Shown here: positions 30,185 through 38,893 of the stretch, one piece after another
Layout: each line of letters opens with the position of its first letter
How positions within the stretch are numbered: the first letter of the stretch is position 1
DNA from: Amycolatopsis eburnea
GTDB lineage: Bacteria; Actinomycetota; Actinomycetes; Mycobacteriales; Pseudonocardiaceae
Direction of reading: 5' to 3'
DNA length: 64,000 bases
Assembly: GCF_003937945.1 (NCBI RefSeq)
Contig: NZ_RSEC01000021.1
Span: forward strand, 62,001-126,000
Notes under the pieces: model-generated
What the model saw: the letters and a program-made list of their open reading frames with translations, nothing else
Told to the model about the DNA's origin: nothing
Databases searched by the model: none
Translations under genes and position numbers: made by a program

Positions 30185-31101
30185 GCGCGGCGATCACCGT
30201 CACGCACCGGCACGGGGAGCGGGTGATCGTCGAGGCCGGCGGGATTCAGCTAATGTCCTATGTGTACAAGCCCGACCCGGTCGCCTTCGAGTCCCGCAAG
30301 CCCTACACCCACCCGCTGCGGACCCTCGGCGGCCGCGGCGTCAGCGGGTACCGGCCCGCCGACCACCGGTGGCACAAGGGCCTGCAGATGACGTCCAGCC
30401 ACCTCTCCGGGCAGAACTTCTGGGGCGGCCACACCTACGTCCCCGGCGATTGGTACCAGGACCTGCCCGACCGCATCGGCTCGATGCGGCACGACGACTT
30501 CGCGGCCTTCACCGTCGACCCCGACCGGCTGGGCTTCACCGAGCGGCTCACCTGGGTCGCGAACAACGGCGCGGAGTGGGCGCGGGAGCGGCGTGACCTC
30601 GTCGTCCACTCGGTCGAGCCGGACGAAGGGGCCTGGGCGCTCGACTGGGGGATCGAGCTGACCAACGTCCGGGACGCCCCGCTCGAGTTCGGCAGCCCGA
30701 CGACCGCCGGTCGTGAGCTGGCCGGGTACACCGGGCTGCACTGGCGGGGGCCGCGCGACTTCAGCGGTGGGCGCGTCCTCGGGCCCGGCGAGCTCGGCGG
30801 TGAGGACATGATGGGCGCGCAGGCACCGTGGCTGGCGTTCGTCGGCGAGCACGACGACGTCGACGCGCATTCCACGCTGGTCTTCGCGCATTCGCCGGAA
30901 AACGACCACGCGATCCACGAGTCGCACTGGTTCGTCCGCTCGCGGGAGACGCCCATGGTGGCGTTCTCGTGGGCGTTTTTCGACGAATTCGAGCTGGAGC
31001 CGGGGGAGAGCTTCACCTACCGCTACCGGGTCGTCGTTGCCGATGGGGCGTGGGACCGCGATCGGGTGAGTGGCTACCTGGATCGGCACGGGTGGTCATG
31101 A
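30181..31101 (+). CDS. DUF6807 (PmoA-like) protein
   Basis: A 306-residue protein of the DUF6807 family, annotated in databases as 'PmoA-like' although unrelated in role to methane monooxygenase. Marks include LMSYVYKPDPVAF, HPLRTLGG, ADHRWHKGLQMT and HESHWFVRSRETP. The family is repeatedly found in sugar-catabolic clusters beside Gfo/Idh/MocA oxidoreductases, as here, and may handle an open-chain or lactone sugar product. GTG start overlapping the upstream stop (GTGA). Activity unknown. Confidence 0.78.
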   Translation: MSAAITVTHRHGERVIVEAGGIQLMSYVYKPDPVAFESRKPYTHPLRTLGGRGVSGYRPADHRWHKGLQMTSSHLSGQNFWGGHTYVPGDWYQDLPDRIGSMRHDDFAAFTVDPDRLGFTERLTWVANNGAEWARERRDLVVHSVEPDEGAWALDWGIELTNVRDAPLEFGSPTTAGRELAGYTGLHWRGPRDFSGGRVLGPGELGGEDMMGAQAPWLAFVGEHDDVDAHSTLVFAHSPENDHAIHESHWFVRSRETPMVAFSWAFFDEFELEPGESFTYRYRVVVADGAWDRDRVSGYLDRHGWS

Positions 31102-31811
31102 ACGCGTTCCCACTTCCAGGTGGAATCGGGGTCTCGCACCTGCGCGCCTACGACTGGGCGGCGGAGGATGGGGTGTGTGGCGGCAGCCCGCACCTGCACC
31201 TCGCCTGCACCGAGGCGTACGTCGTCACCGGCGGGCGCGGGGCGGTCCAGACGCTGAGCGCCGGCGGCTACGACGAGACGCCGCTGGAAGCCGGCGTGAT
31301 CGCGTGGTTCGCGCCGGGGACCGTGCACCGGATGGTCCAGGAAGACGGGCTGCGCGTCACGGTGCTGATGCAGAACAGCGGGCTGCCCGAGGCGGGGGAC
31401 GCGGTGTTCACCTTCCCGCCCGACGTGCTCGCCGATCCGGCCGCCTACGCCGAGGCCGCGGCGTTGCCGAAAACCGACCACGCCGCTCGTCAACGCCGTG
31501 ACCTGGCGATTCGTGGTTACCTGCCGCTGCGGCAGGCGCTGCGGGACGGCGACCCGGAGCCGCTGCGGGAGTTCCACCGGGCGGCCGTCGCGCTCGTTTC
31601 GCCGAAAATCGGCGACTGGGTTCCGCGGTGGCGGGCCGGGGCGTTGCGGGCCGCCGAGCTGACCGGGGCGTACCTCGCGGCGCTCGCCGTCGGCGACGGG
31701 AGTCACCTCGAGCGGTCCGGCGTCCGGGTCGCGGCACCTTCGAACCCGGACGGCTACGGCATGTGCGGCCGTCGCGCGGAATACGACATCGACCAGGAAG
31801 GCCGGCAGTGA
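31098..31811 (+). CDS. cupin-domain protein
   Basis: A 237-residue protein with an N-terminal cupin core: PHLHLACTEAYVVTGGRGAV supplies the first metal motif (His, His, Glu) and APGTVHRMVQEDG the second (His). The C-terminal 120 residues are helical and not recognised. Small cupins in such operons are often sugar isomerases, epimerases or binding proteins. ATG at 31098 overlaps the DUF6807 stop by 4 bp, and its own stop overlaps the next ATG by one base, so the four genes are one translational unit. Confidence 0.8.
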   Translation: MNAFPLPGGIGVSHLRAYDWAAEDGVCGGSPHLHLACTEAYVVTGGRGAVQTLSAGGYDETPLEAGVIAWFAPGTVHRMVQEDGLRVTVLMQNSGLPEAGDAVFTFPPDVLADPAAYAEAAALPKTDHAARQRRDLAIRGYLPLRQALRDGDPEPLREFHRAAVALVSPKIGDWVPRWRAGALRAAELTGAYLAALAVGDGSHLERSGVRVAAPSNPDGYGMCGRRAEYDIDQEGRQ

Positions 31812-32953
31812 TGAACCAGCCCAGTATCGGAGTGCTGCTCAACGGGGTCACCGGCCGGATGGGCTACCGGCAGCACCTGCTCCGGTCGGTCTTGTCGATT
31901 CGCGACCAGGGCGGCGTCGCCCTGCCGGACGGCAGCCGCGTGCAGCTCGAGCCGATCCTCGCCGGGCGCAACGCCGCGAAGCTCAAGGACCTGGCCGACC
32001 GACACGACGTGACCGCGTGGACCACCGACCCGGAGTCCGCGCTGGCTGACGCCGGCATCTATTTCGACGCGCAGCTGACGTCGGCGCGGGAGCCGTCGGT
32101 GCGGGCGGCCATCGCCGCGGGCAAGCACGTCTACGCCGAGAAGCCCCTTGCCGAAAAACTGACATCGGCGCTGGAGCTGGCCGGGCTCGCGCGGGACGCC
32201 GGGATCTGCCACGGCGTCGTGCACGACAAGCTGTTCCTGCCCGGGCTGCGGAAGCTGCGCCGGCTGATCGACGGCGGGTTCTTCGGCCGGGTCCTGTCGG
32301 TGCGGGGCGAGTTCGGCTACTGGGTGTTCGAGGGCGACTGGCAGGAGGCGCAGCGCCCGAGCTGGAACTACCGGGCCGAGGACGGCGGCGGGATCGTGCT
32401 CGACATGTTCTGCCACTGGAACTACGTGCTCGAGAACCTCTTCGGCCGCGTCGAGGCCGTGACCGCGAAAGCGACGACGCACATCCCGCGTCGCTGGGAC
32501 GAGCAGGGAGACGCGTACGCGGCTACGGCCGACGACGCCGCGTACGGGATCTTCGAGCTGGAATCCGGGGTCGTCGCGCAGATCAACTCGTCGTGGTCGA
32601 CGCGGGTGTTCCGCGACGAGCTCGTCGAGTTCCAGGTCGACGGCACCGAGGGCAGCGCCGTCGCCGGGCTGCGGCGCTGCCGGGTCCAGCACCGCTCCGC
32701 GACGCCGAAGCCGGTGTGGAACCCCGACCTGCCCGCGACCGAGCCGTTCCGCGACCAGTGGCAGGAGGTCCCCGACAACGCCGAGTTCGACAACGGCTTC
32801 AAGGCGCAGTGGGAGGAGTTCGTCCGGGACGTGGTCGCCGGGCGGCAACACCGCTACGACTTCTACTCGGCGGCCCGGGGGCTGCAGCTCGCCGAAGCCG
32901 GGCTGACGTCGTCGGCGGAGGGGCGGCGAGTGGAGCTGAAGCCGCTCACTTGA
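31811..32953 (+). CDS. Gfo/Idh/MocA family oxidoreductase (last of operon)
   Basis: A 380-residue second oxidoreductase, diverged from the first. It begins IGVLLNGVTGRMGYRQH (a modified nucleotide-binding loop), has KHVYAEKPLAEKLTSALEL with the catalytic lysine, CHGVVHDKLFLPGLRKLRRL, and DGGGIVLDMFCHWNYVLEN. Two Gfo/Idh/MocA enzymes in one operon suggest an oxidation followed by a reduction on the same sugar skeleton. ATG at 31811 overlaps the cupin stop (TGATG); GTG at 31808 is also possible. Confidence 0.85.
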   Translation: MNQPSIGVLLNGVTGRMGYRQHLLRSVLSIRDQGGVALPDGSRVQLEPILAGRNAAKLKDLADRHDVTAWTTDPESALADAGIYFDAQLTSAREPSVRAAIAAGKHVYAEKPLAEKLTSALELAGLARDAGICHGVVHDKLFLPGLRKLRRLIDGGFFGRVLSVRGEFGYWVFEGDWQEAQRPSWNYRAEDGGGIVLDMFCHWNYVLENLFGRVEAVTAKATTHIPRRWDEQGDAYAATADDAAYGIFELESGVVAQINSSWSTRVFRDELVEFQVDGTEGSAVAGLRRCRVQHRSATPKPVWNPDLPATEPFRDQWQEVPDNAEFDNGFKAQWEEFVRDVVAGRQHRYDFYSAARGLQLAEAGLTSSAEGRRVELKPLT

Positions 32954-32960
32954 TGGTCCT

Positions 32961-32984
32961 GACCAGCGAAAACAGACGCTGGTC
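32961..32984. terminator. hairpin between convergent genes
   Basis: A perfect 8-bp stem, GACCAGCG/CGCTGGTC, with an A-rich 8-nt loop lies 8 bp after the operon's stop and before the convergent lipoprotein gene. It has no T-run for either direction, so it is only a candidate. Confidence 0.45.
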
Positions 32985-33005
32985 GAAAAACGGCAAACGC
33001 GAGCG

Positions 33006-34214
33006 TCAGTCCTTGCCGTTGCCGCCACCGGAGGTCGCCGGGGTGATGAGCACGACGCGGTCGTCGCTCGACACCGGCGTGCCGCCGTCCTTGTTGACCG
33101 TGCCGGCCACCGCGAGCTGCGGGTTGATCATGCTCATCCCGGCGAGGCGCCCGTACGTCACGGGCGGCTTGCCGGTCTTGCCGTCGAGGCTGACCGTCGG
33201 CTTCCCACTGATCGCGCCCTCCGGCGTGACCGGCAGGTTCTGCAGGTTGCCGGCCAGCGACGTGCCGACCGAGACCGAGCCGTTGGCGTCGACGAAGTCG
33301 GCGCAGCCCGCGACACCCGGCTTGTCGGGCCACGTCCACGCCGGAGTCGTCAGCGGCTGCCCGGCCTGCAGCCGGTAGAGGACGTCCTTGTCGGCGAGCC
33401 GGTCGGTGACCCAGACGCGGCCGCCGTCGGCCGAGGCGCACAGGCCGCCGGGGGCGTGCAGGCCGGCCGCCACGGTCAGGGACCCGTTCGGGTTGCCGGC
33501 CGCGGCCTTGCCGGACGTGTCGATGCGCAGCACCTTGCCGGCCAGGGAGTTCGGGTCGGCGGCGGCGTTCGGGTTGCCCGCGTCGCCCGTCGCGACCAGC
33601 AGCGCGCCGCGGTTGTCGGTCGCGATCGTGCCGCGGTTGCCGGACGCGCCCTTCGGGATGCCGGTGAGCACCGGCTTCGCGGCCTGGCCCTTCGCGAAGC
33701 GGACGACGCGGTTGTCGGTCGCTGTCGTCACGTACGCGAACACCAGCTGGTCTTCGACGTACGACGGCGAGAGTGCGAGTCCGGTCAGGCCGCCGTCCCC
33801 GGCCGCTTGGACGTCGAGCTTCGCGAAGTCCGTCGCGTCCTTGCCCGCCGTCGCCAGCATTACGCGGCCGCTCTTTCGCTCGCCCGCGAGCGCGCTCGGC
33901 GTCGACCCGTCGCCCGGCAGGCCGGCCACCGCGGCGACGGTGTCCAGGCACGTCGAGATCACCGACGGGTCGAAGTCCTTGCAGCCCTGGGGCGGCGGCA
34001 CCGGCGTCGCGGACGGGCCGGGGCGCACCTGCTTGCCGTCGCCGCCCGAATCCGCGCCGGGGCCCTGGACCTGGGGCGGCGATTCGGGGCTCGGGACGGG
34101 GGCGGGGCTGAACGACTGGCCGGCCGCGGTGTCGTCGAACCGCGCGCAGCCGGCGGGCAGCAGGACGCCGCAGGCCAGGATCGCCAGCAGGGCCGACCGG
34201 TACCGAGTGCGCAT
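33006..34214 (-). CDS. glucose/sorbosone dehydrogenase-like lipoprotein (LppZ-like)
   Basis: A 402-residue exported lipoprotein. The signal peptide ends in the lipobox LPAGC with the lipidated Cys23, followed by a Pro/Ser/Gly-rich linker to about residue 75. The rest is a beta-propeller of the soluble PQQ-glucose/sorbosone dehydrogenase type (GGLTGLALSPSYVEDQ, GNRGTIATDNRGALLVATGD, GKVLRIDTSG). The gene's place beside DoxX and ilvBNC matches mycobacterial lppZ. The PQQ-binding and catalytic His residues of true dehydrogenases are not evident, so enzymatic activity is doubtful. It diverges from the hydroxyacid dehydrogenase. Confidence 0.85.
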   Translation of the reverse strand: MRTRYRSALLAILACGVLLPAGCARFDDTAAGQSFSPAPVPSPESPPQVQGPGADSGGDGKQVRPGPSATPVPPPQGCKDFDPSVISTCLDTVAAVAGLPGDGSTPSALAGERKSGRVMLATAGKDATDFAKLDVQAAGDGGLTGLALSPSYVEDQLVFAYVTTATDNRVVRFAKGQAAKPVLTGIPKGASGNRGTIATDNRGALLVATGDAGNPNAAADPNSLAGKVLRIDTSGKAAAGNPNGSLTVAAGLHAPGGLCASADGGRVWVTDRLADKDVLYRLQAGQPLTTPAWTWPDKPGVAGCADFVDANGSVSVGTSLAGNLQNLPVTPEGAISGKPTVSLDGKTGKPPVTYGRLAGMSMINPQLAVAGTVNKDGGTPVSSDDRVVLITPATSGGGNGKD

Positions 34215-34279
34215 GATCCCCCAGCCTAGGGCCCGCCGCGTGAACCATGGGTGAGCACTCCTGGTTTACGTTGGGGATC

Positions 34280-35188
34280 ATGACGCTGACCGTGCTGGTT
34301 CCCGACGACGAGGGCATGACCGTGCTCGCCGAGGTCCCGCGGGTCCTGCCCGTGCGCTACCAGTGGGGCGAACCCGTGCCCCCGGAAGCGGCGAAGGCGG
34401 AGGTCCTCATCCCCGGCAAGCACCCGCCCGGCGAGGAGCTCTGGCGCACGCTGCCGAACCTCAAGCTGATCCAGCTGCTGTCCGCCGGTGCCGAAGACTG
34501 GGTGGGCAAGGTGCCCGACGGCGTCCTGCTCTCCACCTGCCGCGGCGCGCACGGCGGGAGCACCGCCGAATGGGTCGTCGCGGTGCTGCTGTCGATGTAC
34601 CGGAAGCTGGACGTCTTCGCGGCGGCGCAGCGCGAAGGCCGCTGGGAACGGCAGACGGCCGACACGCTGCAGGGCAAGCGCGTGCTCGTCATCGGCGCCG
34701 GCGACCTGGGGCGGCACCTGCGACGCCGGCTCGAGCCGTTCGACGCGCGGTGCACGATGGTCGGGATGACCGCGCGCGAGGGCGTGCACGGCGTGAGCGA
34801 GCTGCCGGCGCTGCTCGGGCTGCACGACGCCGTGGTGCTGATGGTGCCGCTGACCTCGCGCACCCGGGGCATGGTCGGCGCTGAGTTCCTGGCCGAGATG
34901 CGCGATGGCGCGGTGCTGGTCAACGTCTCGCGCGGCGCGGTGGTCGACACCGACGCCCTGGTCGCCGAATTGACCACGGGACGGCTGCGCGCCGCGCTGG
35001 ACGTCACCGATCCCGAGCCGCCGCCGTCCGGGCACCCGCTGTGGACGGTGCCCGGGCTGCTGCTGACCCCGCACATCGGCGGGTCGGTGCGCGGGGTGCG
35101 GGGGCGGTCGTACGCCGTCGCGGCGGCGGAAATCGCCCGGTACGCGGGCGGCGAGCTGCCGGACAACCTCGTCCACGGCGAATACTGA
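34280..35188 (+). CDS. D-isomer-specific 2-hydroxyacid dehydrogenase
   Basis: A 302-residue NAD(P)-dependent dehydrogenase. The Rossmann loop is VLVIGAGDLGRHLRRRL; the catalytic set is Arg in LVNVSRGAVVDTDAL, Glu in DVTDPEPPP and His in LTPHIGGS. Compared with full-length relatives the N-terminal half is short but complete. The substrate (glyoxylate, hydroxypyruvate or another keto acid) is not readable. ATG at 34280 follows a TACGTT box (34267-34272) by 7 bp, suggesting a leaderless mRNA. Confidence 0.9.
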   Translation: MTLTVLVPDDEGMTVLAEVPRVLPVRYQWGEPVPPEAAKAEVLIPGKHPPGEELWRTLPNLKLIQLLSAGAEDWVGKVPDGVLLSTCRGAHGGSTAEWVVAVLLSMYRKLDVFAAAQREGRWERQTADTLQGKRVLVIGAGDLGRHLRRRLEPFDARCTMVGMTAREGVHGVSELPALLGLHDAVVLMVPLTSRTRGMVGAEFLAEMRDGAVLVNVSRGAVVDTDALVAELTTGRLRAALDVTDPEPPPSGHPLWTVPGLLLTPHIGGSVRGVRGRSYAVAAAEIARYAGGELPDNLVHGEY

Positions 35189-35225
35189 GCTCGCCAGGCC
35201 CGCGCCGATCCCCTACCCTTCGCGC

Positions 35226-35801
35226 GTGAGCAGTGGAGACGATTTTTCGCAGCAGCCCACCAGCCTTCTCTCCGACGTCGAGGACGACGGGGGTGACGAC
35301 ACCCCGCGCCAGGGCGGGCTCGGCCTCGGCCTGCTGATCCTGCGGCTGGCGCTCGGCGTGACCATGGGCGCGCACGGTCTGCAGCACCTGTTCGGCCTGT
35401 TCGGCGGGCCGGGCATCGGCGGGTTCGCGCGCGTGCTGGAGACGTTCGGCTACCACAAGCAGACGACGCTGCTGTCGTGGATCACGGGGATCGCCGAGGT
35501 CGGCGGCGGGGTGCTGGTGATCGTCGGGCTGTTCACGCCGCTCGCCGCGGCCGCGCTGCTCGGGGTGGCGGCGAACGCCGTGTACGCGAAGTTCCACGGC
35601 GGGTTCTTCGAACAGCAGGGGCAGGGGTTCGAGCTGGAGCTGCTGCTGGGGGCTTCCGCGCTGAGCTTGCTGTTCACCGGGGCCGGGCCGGTTTCGCTGG
35701 AGCGGAACACGCCGTGGCGGAAGCGGCCGCTGCCGCTGGGGCTGGTGTCACTGCTGCTGGCCGCGGCGGCGACCGTGGTGGTCATCGTCCTGACGCGGTA
35801 G
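35226..35801 (+). CDS. DoxX family membrane protein
   Basis: A 191-residue protein with an acidic 30-residue cytosolic N-terminus and four transmembrane helices (about 33-52, 78-100, 103-125 and 168-190). The DoxX signature GVTMGAHGLQHLFGLFGG and GIAEVGGGVLVIVGLFTP are clear. In mycobacteria the Rv3005c DoxX protein works in a membrane complex for thiol and oxidant resistance, and this gene holds the same chromosomal place. GTG start with a TACCCT box 6 bp upstream. Confidence 0.9.
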   Translation: MSSGDDFSQQPTSLLSDVEDDGGDDTPRQGGLGLGLLILRLALGVTMGAHGLQHLFGLFGGPGIGGFARVLETFGYHKQTTLLSWITGIAEVGGGVLVIVGLFTPLAAAALLGVAANAVYAKFHGGFFEQQGQGFELELLLGASALSLLFTGAGPVSLERNTPWRKRPLPLGLVSLLLAAAATVVVIVLTR

Positions 35802-35905
35802 GCGCCGCGGCGGGCTGGGTCCCGCTCGGTGGGGGACTGGGGCCGGTACGGCGAGGCGGGCGTGGGGGTGGCTCGGCGGGGCGGGCTGGGGTCAGGTTCG
35901 GCCGG

Positions 35906-36102
35906 GCGGGCGTCGGTCTGGTTCGGCGGCGTGGCACCGTTGGGGTGCAGCTTGGTCGTGCATGGCTGCGTGGGACCGGCTCGGTGGTGCGGCGGCTTGG
36001 GGGACTCGGCGGGGGCAGGCGTGGGTCTGGCTCGGCGGCGCGATGCCGCTGGGGACGGCTTGGTTGTCCAGGGCTGCCTGGGACCGGCTCGGTGGTGCGG
36101 CG
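35906..36102. repeat. imperfect tandem repeat, about 109-bp unit
   Basis: Two copies of a roughly 88-bp block (35906-35994 and 36015-36102) lie 108-109 bp apart. Both start with a GCNGGCGT-GGTCTGG pattern and end with the same run ctgggaccggctcggtggtg (starting at about 35970 and 36078). A partial third copy may precede at about 35855. Confidence 0.6.
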
Positions 36103-36263
36103 CGGGCTGGTCCTGCGGCGGCCTGGGGACAACTCGGCCGTGCGGGCCGGACTGTGGACAGCTCGGGTCCGCGGCAGCCGACGAGCCCGGAATTGTCAGT
36201 GCTCGCCGGTAACGTTGAAACCGGGGGTCCCCCTCACGGCCGAGGGGTGGTCCGGACGCCGGA

Positions 36264-36291
36264 AAGGCCGCCCCGGGAGCGGGACGGCCTT
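36264..36291 (-). terminator. probable ilvD terminator
   Basis: Stem aaggccg/cggcctt (36264-36270 with 36285-36291) with further inner C/G pairing, 43 bp beyond the ilvD stop. Read leftward it ends in TTT. Confidence 0.55.
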
Positions 36292-36333
36292 CGCGGCTGG
36301 AGCCGGCCGGAGCCGGACGGTGGGGAGCCGGAC

Positions 36334-38178
36334 CTACTTGTTCACGTCGCGGACCGCGCCCGTGTCCGCCGACGTCGCCATGCGGGCGTACGCGCGCAGT
36401 GCCGCCGTCACCGGGCGCTGGCGCTCCTTCGGCTGCCACGGGCGCTCGGACGCCTCCATCTTCGACCGGCGCTCCGCCAGGACCTCCGGGTCCACCAGCA
36501 GCTCCAGCCGGCGCTCGTGGACGTCGAGGAGGATGCGGTCGCCGTTCTCGACCAGGCCGATCAGGCCGCCGGCCGCCGCCTCCGGGGAGATGTGGCCGAC
36601 CGAGATTCCCGACGAACCGCCCGAGAAGCGGCCGTCCGTGATCAGGGCGCACTTCTTGCCGAGGCCCGACCCCTTGAGGAACGCCGTCGGGTGCAGCATT
36701 TCCTGCATGCCCGGGCCACCCGCCGGGCCCTCGTAGCGGATCACCAGGACCTCGCCCGGCTGGATCTCCTTCTTGAGGATCGCCGAGACCGCTTCCTCCT
36801 GGCTCTCCAGGACCCGCGCCGGGCCTTCGAAGTGCCACAGGTCCTCGTCGATGCCCGCCGCCTTGATGACCGCGCCGTTCTCGGCCAGGTTGCCGCGCAG
36901 GATGGCCAGGCCGCCGTCCTTCGTGTACGCGTGCTCGACGTCGCGGATGCAGCCGCCCGCCGCGTCCGTGTCCAGGGACGACCAGCGGTTCGACGTCGAG
37001 AACGCCTCGGTCGTGCGGACGCCGCCCGGGGCCGCGTGGAACAGTTCGAGCGCCGCCGGCGAGGGCGAAGCGGCGCGGATGTCCCAGGCGGCGAGCCAGG
37101 ATTCCAGGTCCTTGGAGTGGACCGACCAGACGTCGGTGTTCAGCAGGCCGCCGCGGTGCAGCTCGCCGAGGATCGCCGGGATGCCGCCGGCACGGTGGAC
37201 GTCCTCCATGTGGTAGTCCGAGTTCGGCGCCACCTTCGACAGGCACGGCACGCGGCGGCCGATCGCGTCGATGTCGGCGATCGTGAAGTCGACCTCGCCC
37301 TCCTGCGCGGCGGCGAGGATGTGCAGCACCGTGTTCGTCGAGCCGCCCATCGCCATGTCGAGGGCCATCGCGTTCTCGAACGCCGCCTTCGACGCGATCG
37401 AGCGCGGCAGCACCGAGTCGTCGTCCTGCTCGTACCAGCGCTTGCACAGCTCGACGACCGTGCGCCCGGCCTCCTCGAACAGCGCGCGGCGCGCGGCGTG
37501 CGTCGCCAGCGTGGAGCCGTTGCCCGGCAGGGACAGCCCCAGCGCCTCGGTGAGGCAGTTCATGGAGTTCGCGGTGAACATGCCCGAGCACGAGCCGCAC
37601 GTCGGGCACGCGGAACGCTCGACGATGCCCAGCCCGTCCTCGTCGACCTCCGGGCTCGCCGACGCCGCGATCGCGGTGATCAGGTCGGTCGGGGCCTGGG
37701 CGACGCCGCCGACGACGACCGCCTTGCCCGCCTCCATCGGCCCGCCGGAGACGAACACGACCGGGATGTTCAGCCGCATCGCCGCGTTGAGCATGCCCGG
37801 GGTGATCTTGTCGCAGTTGGAGATGCACACCAGCGCGTCGGCCTGGTGCGCGTTGACCATGTACTCCACCGAGTCGGCGATGATCTCGCGCGAGGGCAGC
37901 GAGTAGAGCATGCCGGAGTGGCCCATGGCGATGCCGTCGTCGACGGCGATGGTGTGGAACTCGCGCGCGACGCCGCCGGCTTCCTTGACCGCGCCGGCGA
38001 CGATCTCGCCGAGGTCCTTGAGGTGCACGTGGCCGGGCACGAACTGCGTGTAGGAGTTGGCGATCGCCACGATCGGCTTGCCGAAGTCGCTGTCGGTCAT
38101 GCCGGTGGCGCGCCAGAGCGAGCGCGCGCCCGCCGCGTTGCGGCCGTGGGTGGTGGTCCGGGAACGGAGAGGCGGCAC
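36334..38178 (-). CDS. ilvD: dihydroxy-acid dehydratase
   Basis: A 614-residue IlvD that dehydrates 2,3-dihydroxy-isovalerate and -methylvalerate to the keto acids of valine and isoleucine. Cluster-ligand and active-site motifs are complete: [28 protein letters not shown] and [23 protein letters not shown] at 38178 was chosen, with gggag 7 nt upstream; the open frame extends 12 codons further to 38214 without a better site. It faces away from ilvBNC but belongs to the same branched-chain block. It has its own promoter with a palindrome at the start point. Confidence 0.97.
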   Translation of the reverse strand: MPPLRSRTTTHGRNAAGARSLWRATGMTDSDFGKPIVAIANSYTQFVPGHVHLKDLGEIVAGAVKEAGGVAREFHTIAVDDGIAMGHSGMLYSLPSREIIADSVEYMVNAHQADALVCISNCDKITPGMLNAAMRLNIPVVFVSGGPMEAGKAVVVGGVAQAPTDLITAIAASASPEVDEDGLGIVERSACPTCGSCSGMFTANSMNCLTEALGLSLPGNGSTLATHAARRALFEEAGRTVVELCKRWYEQDDDSVLPRSIASKAAFENAMALDMAMGGSTNTVLHILAAAQEGEVDFTIADIDAIGRRVPCLSKVAPNSDYHMEDVHRAGGIPAILGELHRGGLLNTDVWSVHSKDLESWLAAWDIRAASPSPAALELFHAAPGGVRTTEAFSTSNRWSSLDTDAAGGCIRDVEHAYTKDGGLAILRGNLAENGAVIKAAGIDEDLWHFEGPARVLESQEEAVSAILKKEIQPGEVLVIRYEGPAGGPGMQEMLHPTAFLKGSGLGKKCALITDGRFSGGSSGISVGHISPEAAAGGLIGLVENGDRILLDVHERRLELLVDPEVLAERRSKMEASERPWQPKERQRPVTAALRAYARMATSADTGAVRDVNK

Positions 38179-38225
38179 GGCGAAACTCCCAGGTCGGATG
38201 GTCGGCGGGAACACTCCGCCAAAAC

Positions 38226-38264
38226 TGGTCCTACCAATTTAGCCAGTCGTGCGGAGCCCGTCCA
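38226..38264 (-). promoter_or_regulatory. ilvD promoter with FadR/GntR-like operator
   Basis: Read leftward: -35 TGGACG (38264-38259), a 17-bp spacer, -10 TAAATT (38241-38236), then TGGTAGGACCA (38236-38226) right over the expected start point. TGGT-N3-ACCA is the half-site arrangement of FadR-subfamily GntR regulators (TGGTCNGACCA), with one mismatch. Repression of ilvD by such a protein is inference. Confidence 0.5.
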
Positions 38265-38273
38265 TCGAGGGTG

Positions 38274-38705
38274 CTACGAGCCGGGCTTCAGGTCTTCCTC
38301 TTCGAGCAGGCCGCTCGGATCGGCGACGAGGCCCTCGCTCACCAGCGACAGCACCGGCAGGTGCCGGGTCCGGACCGTCGGCAGCGGCACCTTCGTGTCG
38401 TCCTTCAGCACCGCCTGGACGCGGGACTTCTTGGTGATCGCGAGGCCCTTCAGCGCCGACCACGGCACGTCGCGCTTGCCGAACATCGTCCGGATCGCCA
38501 GCCCTTCGCGCGTGGCGACGGTGCGGTGGCGGACCACGAAGACCGCGAGCGCGATCGGGAAGATGTAGAGCCACTGCAGGTACGGGATTTCCCCGAGCGC
38601 GATCGGCGTCACGCACACGGTCAGGAGCGCGATCGCCATGAACGACGTGCGGGGGACGCGGAAGACGGCCTTCCGGCCCTCGTCCTGCTGAGCTTTTTCG
38701 GCCAC
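38274..38705 (-). CDS. PH-domain-like membrane protein
   Basis: A 143-residue protein with two adjacent transmembrane helices (about residues 20-62: FMAIALLTVCVTPIALG and LQWLYIFPIALAVFVV) followed by a bacterial PH (bPH2-like) domain with ATREGLAIRTMFGKRDVPWSA. Actinobacterial homologues sit beside ilvBNC in several genera. GTG at 38705 was chosen because the family start is MAEKAQQDE; 26 further codons upstream, to 38783, are open but unlike the family. Function unknown. Confidence 0.72.
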   Translation of the reverse strand: MAEKAQQDEGRKAVFRVPRTSFMAIALLTVCVTPIALGEIPYLQWLYIFPIALAVFVVRHRTVATREGLAIRTMFGKRDVPWSALKGLAITKKSRVQAVLKDDTKVPLPTVRTRHLPVLSLVSEGLVADPSGLLEEEDLKPGS

Positions 38706-38808
38706 CCCGAAATGGTGCACCGCCGCGCCGACCGGCCCGAACCCGGGTCGGGCGGGCGTGACACGCGTCGCGGCTGTGTCCACGATCCGGACACACCGTC
38801 CCGCAGAG

Positions 38809-38838
38809 TTGACACCCGCGCGGCGTTCCGGCTAGCGT
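38809..38838 (+). promoter_or_regulatory. ilvB: ilvB operon promoter
   Basis: A consensus -35 TTGACA (38809-38814), an 18-bp spacer and -10 TAGCGT (38833-38838). The start point should fall at or next to 38846, the GTG of the leader peptide. Confidence 0.7.
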
Positions 38839-38845
38839 CATCGCC

Positions 38846-38893
38846 GTGACACCGCTGACCGGCCTCGTACTTCCCAAGCGCGTCGACGCTTAG
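38846..38893 (+). CDS. ilvB leader peptide (attenuation)
   Basis: A 15-codon reading frame, MTPLTGLVLPKRVDA, starting 7 nt after the -10 box and so probably translated from a leaderless end. It holds three Leu and two Val codons, including Leu-Val-Leu read by CTC, GTA and CTT; GTA and CTT are rare in this genome. The -LVL-KRV- core resembles ilvB leader peptides predicted in other actinobacteria. Stalling at these codons when leucine or valine is short would favour read-through of the hairpin downstream. Confidence 0.75.
   Translation: MTPLTGLVLPKRVDA

Larger units (their letters stand above)
35802..36333. other. 532-bp noncoding gap between convergent doxX and ilvD
   Basis: No convincing gene. 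Open frames on both strands give only Gly/Arg- or Pro/Arg-rich low-complexity products. The plus strand is strongly G-rich and contains an imperfect tandem duplication (entered separately) and, near its right end, the ilvD terminator. It may be decayed coding or repeat DNA. Confidence 0.55.

Noticed and set aside
35829..36212. 127-codon plus-strand frame in the doxX-ilvD gap
   Set aside because: Gly/Arg/Cys-rich product that follows the tandem DNA repeat, with no family marks; the reverse strand is equally open, as expected from GC composition.
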